Assembly (NCBI RefSeq): GCF_022369455.1
Contig: NZ_CP059599.1
Coordinates: forward strand, 1,764,409 to 1,828,408
Reading direction: 5' to 3'
DNA: 64,000 bases
Source: Campylobacter sp. RM5004
Lineage (GTDB): Bacteria > Campylobacterota > Campylobacteria > Campylobacterales > Campylobacteraceae
Shown: piece after piece, positions 56,079 to 62,270 of the stretch
Numbering within the stretch: the stretch's first letter is position 1
How the letters are laid out: each line of letters starts with the position of its first letter
The notes under the pieces: model-generated
The model's input: only the letters and a program-made list of their open reading frames with translations
Databases searched by the model: none
What the model was told of the DNA's origin: nothing
Position numbers and translations under genes: made by a program

Positions 56079-56549
56079 ATGATTAGTTCGCCAAATATTT
56101 TTAATGCAAAAATAATTACTTATACTGATTTTGGTTTTAAAACCTTTATAAAAGCAAAGCTTGAAAACACAGAAAAGCTAATAAAATTAGAGCTTTTGAG
56201 CGATATTTTTAAAGAATTTGAATTAGGAATTAATTCAAATATAAAAATAATTTTTCCTACAAAAATTATGCTAGCTAAGAACGAATGTGCCTTAAGACTT
56301 GGCGTTGAAAACGAATTATTTGGCAAAGTAATTAGCAAGCTTAATAATGAAAAAATATATTCTTGTAGCAAAGAATTTAGCCCTAGCGAAAATGAAAGCA
56401 AATTAAGATATGTAAAAATAAATGCTTATAATCACATTTTTAGTATTTTATTAAGCGAAGAAGAAATAAAAGCTTTAAGTTTAAGCGAAAATGATGAAGT
56501 GATTTTGCAACTTAATGCAAGTGAAATAAAATTAGGGATTTTAGAATAA
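56079..56549 (+). CDS. TOBE-like (molybdate/oxyanion-binding) protein, tentative
   Basis: 156 residues with two similar halves of beta character, each closing in a hydrophobic segment (NIKIIFPTKIML, NDEVILQLNASEIKLGI), as in tandem TOBE domains that bind molybdate. Similarity is weak. An in-frame variant of the dispersed repeat codes Glu-Phe-Glu-Leu-Gly-Ile (56214-56231), in the first half. SD AAGGAT. Confidence 0.5.
   Translation: MISSPNIFNAKIITYTDFGFKTFIKAKLENTEKLIKLELLSDIFKEFELGINSNIKIIFPTKIMLAKNECALRLGVENELFGKVISKLNNEKIYSCSKEFSPSENESKLRYVKINAYNHIFSILLSEEEIKALSLSENDEVILQLNASEIKLGILE
56214..56231 (+). repeat. In-frame variant of the dispersed repeat
   Basis: GAATTTGAATTAGGAATT reads Glu-Phe-Glu-Leu-Gly-Ile. 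Confidence 0.75.
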
Positions 56550-56954
56550 TTAAAATCCCTTATAGCGTTTTAGATTTTCATCTATTTTTATTTTTTCTCC
56601 GTTTTCATCTACATTTACATAAGTTAAAACAGCGCTTGTAACAGGCACACAAACTCCGTATAATTTAGGAGAGCAACGCTCAGCAATAACTTCAACTTGC
56701 ACTTGAATAGATGTATTTCCTACTTTTATTACTTTTGCGTGAAAACTTACTATATCTCCTACAAATACAGGCTTTTTAAAAGTCATTTGCTCTACTGCAA
56801 TAGTTACAACTCTACCATTTGCTAATTCTTTAGCAGCTACTGCACCTGCTAAGTCTATTTGGCTCATTATCCAACCACCGAAAATATTTCCTGCGGGATT
56901 TGTATCTTGTGGCATTGCTACTAATCTTAATGTAGCTTCTTTTAATTCTTTCAT
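56550..56954 (-). CDS. YciA-like acyl-CoA thioesterase
   Basis: 134 residues, hotdog fold. The family core MPQDTNPAGNIFGGWIMSQIDLAGA contains the catalytic Asn/Asp region, followed by VEQMTFKKPVFVGD. Hydrolyses acyl-CoA thioesters. SD AAGGAG. Confidence 0.92.
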   Translation of the reverse strand: MKELKEATLRLVAMPQDTNPAGNIFGGWIMSQIDLAGAVAAKELANGRVVTIAVEQMTFKKPVFVGDIVSFHAKVIKVGNTSIQVQVEVIAERCSPKLYGVCVPVTSAVLTYVNVDENGEKIKIDENLKRYKGF

Positions 56955-57108
56955 ATATTCTCCTTATAAAAAAGCCGTATTTTAAATATAAAAGATTAAA
57001 ATAGTCGTTTTAGTGGTATTTTTTGGCATTAAAAACTAGGTTTTTAGAAAAATTTTAAAAAAATTAAAAAATTTTTTATAATTTAAGAAAACTTTAAGAA
57101 TTTTCACA

Positions 57109-57114
57109 TATAAT
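57109..57114 (+). promoter_or_regulatory. -10 box of the tRNA-Glu promoter
   Basis: TATAAT 35 bases upstream of tRNA-Glu. Confidence 0.6.
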
Positions 57115-57148
57115 AACGGCTTTTACAACACAAGAAAAACTTTTAAAA

Positions 57149-57223
57149 GGCCCATTCGTCTAGCGGTTAGGACATCGCCCTTTCACGGCGGTAACACGAG
57201 TTCGAGTCTCGTATGGGTCACCA
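57149..57223 (+). tRNA. tRNA-Glu (TTC)
   Basis: 75-base cloverleaf with encoded CCA. Acceptor GGCCCAT/ATGGGTC (one G-T pair); anticodon loop CTTTCAC. Confidence 0.95.
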
Positions 57224-57252
57224 ATCCTCCTTTATGTTTATTTAATTTAATG

Positions 57253-57314
57253 AAAAAATCCTTTTTTACCTTACCCCTGTGAGATAATAACTCAAAATAA
57301 AAAAGGATTTTTTT
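57253..57314 (+). promoter_or_regulatory. RBS-sequestering stem upstream of the uracil permease
   Basis: AAAAAATCCTTTTTT (57253-57267) is the exact reverse complement of AAAAAAGGATTTTTT (57299-57313), which contains the Shine-Dalgarno AAAGGA just before the ATG at 57315. A 15-bp stem with a 31-base loop would hide the ribosome site. Function inferred. Confidence 0.5.
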
Positions 57315-58517
57315 ATGTTTAAAGATGCAGTATCTGGACTTCAGATTTTATTTGTAGCTTTTGGTGCAATGGTTTTGGTTCCTTTACTTACAGGACTTAA
57401 CCCTGCAATGGCTCTTTTAGGTGCTGGGTGTGGGACAATTATCTTTCAAATTATTACGAAATTTAAAGTTCCTATTTTTCTTGGCTCATCGTTTGCATTC
57501 ATAACCCCTATAATTTATTCTATGAAAGAATGGGGAATTAATTCAACTATGTTTGCTTTATTTTGCACGGGATTTGTATATTTTATCTTCGCTGCAATTA
57601 TTAAAACAAAAGGCGAAAAGTTTATTGAAAAGCTTTTTCCAGCAGTTGTAATTGGCCCTGTAATTATAGTAATAGGTCTTAGCGTTGCAGTAAGTGCAGC
57701 AGGAATGGCTATGGGTATGAGTGGCTCAAATCAAGTGATTGATAAAGATATAGCTTTAATGCTTTCTACTTTTTCATTCTTAGTTACTATTGTTGTTGCG
57801 ATTTTTGGCTCAAAAATGTTTAAATTAGTTCCTATTTTAATAGGTGCTATTTGTGGATATTTAATAGCTTTTGTTTTAGGCTATGTGGATACAACGGCGA
57901 TTAAAGCAGCTCCTTGGTTTGCTGTGCCACATTTTGAGACACCTAGCATTAATTTTAGTGCAGCAATTTTTATGATACCTGTTGCAATCGCTCCTGTAAT
58001 TGAGCATATTGGAGCGGTTATGGCAATTGGTGCAGTAACTAAAAAAGACTACACAAAAGACCCAGGCTTACATAGAACCTTAAGTGGTGATGGTGTTGGA
58101 GTTTGTGTTGCAGGTTTAATTGGTGGTCCTCCTGTTACAACATATTCAGAAGTAACTGGTGCAATTATGATTACAAAAAACGCACAAGTAAAGATTATGA
58201 CTTGGGCTGCAATATTTGCGATTTGCCTTGCGTTTGTAGGCAAATTTAATGCGATTTTAAGTTCTATTCCATTACCTGTAATGGGCGGTGTTATGATACT
58301 TTTATTTGGAACAATCGCAAGCCTTGGTGTAAAAACCTTAGTTGATGCTAAAATAGATTTAACTAATAATAAAAACTTAGTAATCATAAGCTCTACTTTG
58401 ATAGTAGGCGTTGGCGGATTAAGTGCAAATTTTGGAAGCATTTCGTTTTCTGGAGTTGGGCTTAGTGCTTTACTAGCTATTGTTTTAAATCTAATCTTGC
58501 CTAATAAACAAGATTAA
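57315..58517 (+). CDS. uraA: Uracil/xanthine permease
   Basis: 400 residues of the NCS2 family. About 14 membrane helices, with the AIAPVIEHIGAVMAIGAV segment containing the conserved Glu near 230, GLIGGPPVTTYSEVTGAI near 270, and VMGGVMILLFG. Imports uracil or a related base with protons. Monocistronic. Confidence 0.92.
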   Translation: MFKDAVSGLQILFVAFGAMVLVPLLTGLNPAMALLGAGCGTIIFQIITKFKVPIFLGSSFAFITPIIYSMKEWGINSTMFALFCTGFVYFIFAAIIKTKGEKFIEKLFPAVVIGPVIIVIGLSVAVSAAGMAMGMSGSNQVIDKDIALMLSTFSFLVTIVVAIFGSKMFKLVPILIGAICGYLIAFVLGYVDTTAIKAAPWFAVPHFETPSINFSAAIFMIPVAIAPVIEHIGAVMAIGAVTKKDYTKDPGLHRTLSGDGVGVCVAGLIGGPPVTTYSEVTGAIMITKNAQVKIMTWAAIFAICLAFVGKFNAILSSIPLPVMGGVMILLFGTIASLGVKTLVDAKIDLTNNKNLVIISSTLIVGVGGLSANFGSISFSGVGLSALLAIVLNLILPNKQD

Positions 58518-58525
58518 AAATTAAG

Positions 58526-58543
58526 GAATTTGAAATAGGAATT
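58526..58543 (+). repeat. Dispersed 18-bp repeat, exact copy
   Basis: Nine bases after the uracil permease stop; followed by TCAAATTCCC. Confidence 0.85.
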
Positions 58544-58557
58544 TCAAATTCCCAAAC

Positions 58558-58851
58558 TTAATTTGCAAATATTCTAAATCCAACATCAATTAAAACTAAA
58601 ATAATTAAAATTGATACTAAAACATTTAAAGTATTATTATTTTTAGGTTTTAGCTCTTTTTTTGCTTTTTCAATTTTATTTAATTTATCATTTAATTGAT
58701 ATTCAAATCTGTTTTGCTCTTCTTGAATATTTTTTATTTGCTCTTTAAGCTCTACATTGCGAGTTTTAAGCAATGATTTTAATTCGTTTTCAAGTTCGCT
58801 TATGGTGTTTGCATCAACCTTGATTAATTCTTTTTTGTTTTCTTCTTTCAT
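58558..58851 (-). CDS. Small coiled-coil membrane protein
   Basis: 97 residues: a Glu/Lys/Asn-rich coiled coil (about 10-65) followed by a C-terminal membrane helix (75-92). Not recognised. Last gene of a three-gene unit (M23 peptidase, methyltransferase, this). Confidence 0.65.
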   Translation of the reverse strand: MKEENKKELIKVDANTISELENELKSLLKTRNVELKEQIKNIQEEQNRFEYQLNDKLNKIEKAKKELKPKNNNTLNVLVSILIILVLIDVGFRIFAN

Positions 58852-58862
58852 TTTGCCTCCTT

Positions 58863-59774
58863 TTAATTTATTTTACTAAATTCTAAACAATGAAAATTAT
58901 CACTAAATCCAAAGAATAAATACTTTATAGCATTAGCGTATTTTATATCACTAAACTCATCTACTCCAAACTCCATTAAAGCTCTTGATTGCTTTTTAAA
59001 ACTATGCTTTAAATTAAGTTTTTTAAGATAATACTCAAATTCGTGATAATTTACATTCCAAGTTATATCGCATTTTCCAAATAATTCTTTTAAATTAGCG
59101 TTAAATGGGTCAATTAGCTCATGGTTTTTAAAAATCCTAATGCTAAAATCATCTTTAACATAAGTGTTAAAATAATCAAATGTAAGAAAATAAAAGCTCT
59201 TGCAGTTTTTATTAATAGTTTTTAAAAACTCATAAATACTAGGCGAAAACTCACAATTACTAAAACCAAATTCATCTAAATATTCATATTTTTCATTGTG
59301 ATTTTTAAATACGATTTCATCATTTTCTATATATGCAAATTGCTTATTTTTATAAAGCTCACAAGCAAAAGCGTCAAAAAGCTCATTTGCTAAGAAAAAG
59401 GCATTATCACTTACAAAATCATCTAAATAAAAATGTTTAAAATCCTGTTTTAAATTCTTCTTTTGCAAAACTCTTAGATTATCGTGCGGTTCAATTATAT
59501 TTATACTAATTTGCTTATAAATATCAGGGCGTTTATCTTCTAAATATCTTAAAAAATCTCCTAATAAATACCCTTCATTAGCACCGATTTCAACCACATC
59601 AATAGGTAAGCTCAAAATCTTTTCATCAACCAAAGCAATAAATCTTTTAGCACATAAAAAGCCAAAAAGCTCTCCAACACTAACAGCTGTATAAAAATCC
59701 CCACTTTTACCGACATTTACGCCTTGTTTATAATACTCTTTGCTCCAAGCGTCAAAATATTTAGAAAATATCAA
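58863..59774 (-). CDS. MidA/NDUFAF7-like SAM-dependent methyltransferase
   Basis: 303 residues. SAM-binding DVVEIGANEGYLLGDFL near residue 60, and the family's GDFYTAVSVGELFG and LANELFDAF segments. Eukaryotic members methylate an arginine in complex I; bacterial target unknown. Shares a four-base overlap with the M23 gene. Confidence 0.85.
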   Translation of the reverse strand: MIFSKYFDAWSKEYYKQGVNVGKSGDFYTAVSVGELFGFLCAKRFIALVDEKILSLPIDVVEIGANEGYLLGDFLRYLEDKRPDIYKQISINIIEPHDNLRVLQKKNLKQDFKHFYLDDFVSDNAFFLANELFDAFACELYKNKQFAYIENDEIVFKNHNEKYEYLDEFGFSNCEFSPSIYEFLKTINKNCKSFYFLTFDYFNTYVKDDFSIRIFKNHELIDPFNANLKELFGKCDITWNVNYHEFEYYLKKLNLKHSFKKQSRALMEFGVDEFSDIKYANAIKYLFFGFSDNFHCLEFSKIN

Positions 59775-60556
59775 TTAAAAGCCTTTGCGTTAAATTTCTC
59801 TATAAAATCAAGTGGATCAACGCTAACTCCTTTTATAGCGATACCAAAATGAAGATGCGGCCCACTTACCCTTCCTGTATCTCCGCTAAGTCCAACGATA
59901 TCTGATTGCTTAACAAAATCTCCAACTTTTACATTTATTTTACTTAAGTGATAATATTGAGAATACACTCCAAATCCATGATCAATTACAACACTTCCGC
60001 CTGAATAATATCTATCTTGTGCGATTACTACAACGCCATCATTACTAGCTGGAACACTAACTCCAATTGCAGCTCTAAAATCAGTTCCTGAATGATAACT
60101 TTTAAGAGTATTTTCAAATACTCTTGCACTTCCAAATGGACTTGTAATAACGCTATTTAATGGCAAAATAAAAGGCTTTTTTATATAGCTTTTTGGTGTG
60201 CTTTTTGCATAGATTTTAACTGCTTCATTATATTCTTTACTAATTCTTTCTTGAAGTTTTTTATTTGGCTTTATGATTGATGGTTTTGCTAGTTTGATTT
60301 GCTCTTTTTTGTACTCGCCTTCTTTAACCAAAAAGCTATATTCTTTATCATCTAAAACAATGCTTAAAGTCTTATTAGCTGAGCGATAATTAGGAGCTAA
60401 GATTAATAAAGTTTTGCCATTTATAGGGTATTTTGAATAAGTGATTTCACTTTTACTAATCGTTGGATTTTGAATGCTAATATCAACTTTACCATTAATA
60501 AGGTCGTTTGATAATAAAATCGTGCTTAAAATCGTAATAAAAAATAATTTTTTCAT
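59771..60556 (-). CDS. M23 peptidase (LytM-like peptidoglycan hydrolase)
   Basis: 261 residues, signal peptide about 1-15, an N-terminal beta domain, and a LytM domain with HSGTDFRA, VVIDHGFGVYSQYYHL and GPHLHFGIA metal and catalytic motifs. Cuts peptide cross-links; the epsilonproteobacterial relatives shape the cell helix. SD AAGGA. Confidence 0.92.
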   Translation of the reverse strand: MKKLFFITILSTILLSNDLINGKVDISIQNPTISKSEITYSKYPINGKTLLILAPNYRSANKTLSIVLDDKEYSFLVKEGEYKKEQIKLAKPSIIKPNKKLQERISKEYNEAVKIYAKSTPKSYIKKPFILPLNSVITSPFGSARVFENTLKSYHSGTDFRAAIGVSVPASNDGVVVIAQDRYYSGGSVVIDHGFGVYSQYYHLSKINVKVGDFVKQSDIVGLSGDTGRVSGPHLHFGIAIKGVSVDPLDFIEKFNAKAFN

Positions 60557-60627
60557 AAAATTTCCTTAAAAATTTAATAACGGAAAGATTATCAAAATAG
60601 CTTAAATGCTAGGTTTTATCACTTTTT

Positions 60628-60649
60628 GATTATCATTATCTTATATATT
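60628..60649 (+). promoter_or_regulatory. Fur-box-like site and -10 of the metal operon
   Basis: GATTATCATTATC (60628-60640) matches 12 of 13 bases of the right part of the classical Fur box, and TATATTTTAT follows it directly. Iron repression of the downstream operon is inferred. Confidence 0.5.
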
Positions 60650-60707
60650 TTATTTTATTTTAAGTTTTAAGGACTACAATTTTTAGCGTAAAACGAAAGG
60701 ATTTTTG

Positions 60708-61010
60708 ATGAATAAGGCAGAAATTTTAGAAAAAGTTTTAAAATACATCACGATTACCCATCATACAAATGGGAGATTAAGACTTGATATTTCTAGCAAA
60801 ATTAAAGAATTAAAAGATTTAGAAAACTACAATCTTGACGAAGTTTTTACACTAAAAGGAATTAACGAAGTAAAAGTTAATAAAATTTTAGGCAAGGTTA
60901 CTATTTTATATGATTTTAACCTTATTAGCAAAGCAAGTCTTGATAATTTAATTAATGCGAAAAATATTGATGAAATTAATGAAGCCTTAAAGGAGCTTAA
61001 CATTGCTTGA
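60708..61010 (+). CDS. Small HMA2-like domain protein (ferrosome-type cluster gene 1)
   Basis: 100 residues, ATG 60708 chosen because AAAGGA lies six bases upstream (a TTG at 60705 is also possible). Contains ITHHTNGRLRLDI near residue 16-28, a His-His-x-x-Gly-Arg-x-Arg motif that recurs near the N-terminus of the P1B-ATPase at the end of the operon. These are the HMA-like domains found in ferrosome (FezB-type) systems. Likely a metal-binding or membrane-associated accessory protein. No membrane helix. Confidence 0.7.
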   Translation: MNKAEILEKVLKYITITHHTNGRLRLDISSKIKELKDLENYNLDEVFTLKGINEVKVNKILGKVTILYDFNLISKASLDNLINAKNIDEINEALKELNIA

Positions 61011-61443
61011 GCTAAAAATTGAAAATCAAGACTTTTTACAAGACTTAAAAAATAGTGAAATTACAAGAGCATTTGAGCTTGATTTAGCTAGCATAAAGCA
61101 TTATGAATATTTCGCAAATTGCTTTAATAATGGCGTTTTAAGAGATATTTTAAATGCTAAATTGCAACTTAGCCAAATTATGCAAAGTTCTAGCGAAACC
61201 TTGCTTATTGAATGTCCTTTAAATGATGCTTTTGTGATACTTTTAGCAAAAGAGTTTGAAATCGTTCAAGCTTATAAAATAGCTGCAACAGTTTGCAAAA
61301 ACGAAACGCTAAAAGACCTTATTTTTAGGTTATGGGCAAGCTCTGTTAATGAGTATCAGGTGGCTTTAAGAAAAAGCCTAGTAACTAATGAAATTAATAT
61401 GGATTCGTTAGTTAATAATTTTTTAAAAGATATTTTAAAATAA
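61003..61443 (+). CDS. Ferritin-like helical protein (cluster gene 2)
   Basis: 146 residues with a TTG start: AAGGAG lies six bases upstream, and it overlaps the previous gene by eight bases. All-helical, with ExxxHYEYF-like and EFEIVQAY segments resembling the metal-ligand helices of ferritin-like proteins, though the ligand set is incomplete. Could store or oxidise iron for the cluster. Not confirmed. Confidence 0.55.
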   Translation: MLELKIENQDFLQDLKNSEITRAFELDLASIKHYEYFANCFNNGVLRDILNAKLQLSQIMQSSSETLLIECPLNDAFVILLAKEFEIVQAYKIAATVCKNETLKDLIFRLWASSVNEYQVALRKSLVTNEINMDSLVNNFLKDILK

Positions 61444-61455
61444 AAGGAGATTACC

Positions 61456-61683
61456 ATGCCAATTCCATTCATATTAGGTGCAGCTTTAGGCGTTGCTGCT
61501 GTAACAATTTATAATAAAAAAGATAGTATTAAAAAATGCATAAGTGAATTTAATTCAGAAGATTTTGCAAAAAATGCAGGAAAAATGACAGAAAACGCAA
61601 TTTTAAAGATTTCAAATCTAAAACCTTGCTGTAAATGTGAAAAAGAAGCAGCTAAAAAAAGCAATAAAAAAGCAGAAAAATAA
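61456..61683 (+). CDS. Small glycine-zipper membrane protein, YtxH/DUF6110-like (cluster gene 3)
   Basis: 75 residues: a short Gly/Ala-rich helix (IPFILGAALGVAAVTIYN), an amphipathic segment, and a CxxC near the end (KPCCKCEKE) with a Lys-rich tail. Similar small proteins are linked to ferrosome and related metal clusters. Possibly binds the organelle membrane. Confidence 0.65.
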   Translation: MPIPFILGAALGVAAVTIYNKKDSIKKCISEFNSEDFAKNAGKMTENAILKISNLKPCCKCEKEAAKKSNKKAEK

Positions 61684-62270
61684 TGCTAACTTCAAATAGA
61701 GTTCCGAACGACCATTTATTAAGTTCGGGACTAAATCATTTTTTTACAACGCAAGATTTTAAAACAAGTTTAAAGGCAGGTGCAATTTCATATTTTGCTA
61801 TTAAAGCTAGCAATGAAATCGCTAAAAAAGATTATAAAAGCGCTTTGATTTCAGGCGTTAGCGGAATTTTAATAAATCAATTTTTAGGAGAAAAACAAAT
61901 GGCAAATAATAATCCATATTTAAATAATAATTCAAACAATCAATGGAATAATAACTGGAACAACAACTGGAACAATCCAAATTGTCCTTACAATCCATAT
62001 TTAAATAACCAAAATTACAATAATCAAAATTTTAATCAAGCAAACAATCAAGGACTATTTAACTCACTTACACAGCAAGGAAATGGTCTTTTTGGCTCTC
62101 CTTTAGTTAAAGGGATTTTAATAGGTGCTGCGGTTACTTATTTACTAAGCAATAAAGATGCAAAAGATACTTTAGCAAAAGGCGTTGCGAAATTACAAAA
62201 TTTTGCTAGTGCAGCTATTGAAGAGTTTAAAGAGCAAGTAGAAGATGCAAAAGCTTCAATGCAAGAATAA
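61683..62270 (+). CDS. Two-helix protein with Asn-rich linker (cluster gene 4)
   Basis: 195 residues. An N-terminal Ala-rich hydrophobic segment (about 30-65) and a C-terminal Gly-zipper helix plus amphipathic helix (KGILIGAAVTYLLSNKDAK, then a Glu/Lys helix) flank about 65 residues that are mostly Asn, Gln, Tyr, Trp and Pro, including NNNWNNNWNN repeats. Low-complexity Asn-rich regions can drive self-assembly. Start overlaps the previous gene (TAATG). No family recognised. Confidence 0.65.
   Translation: MLTSNRVPNDHLLSSGLNHFFTTQDFKTSLKAGAISYFAIKASNEIAKKDYKSALISGVSGILINQFLGEKQMANNNPYLNNNSNNQWNNNWNNNWNNPNCPYNPYLNNQNYNNQNFNQANNQGLFNSLTQQGNGLFGSPLVKGILIGAAVTYLLSNKDAKDTLAKGVAKLQNFASAAIEEFKEQVEDAKASMQE

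Noticed and set aside
61003-61443. A confident ferritin annotation
   Set aside because: The helices and some ligand-like residues fit, but the full di-iron ligand set is not visible.
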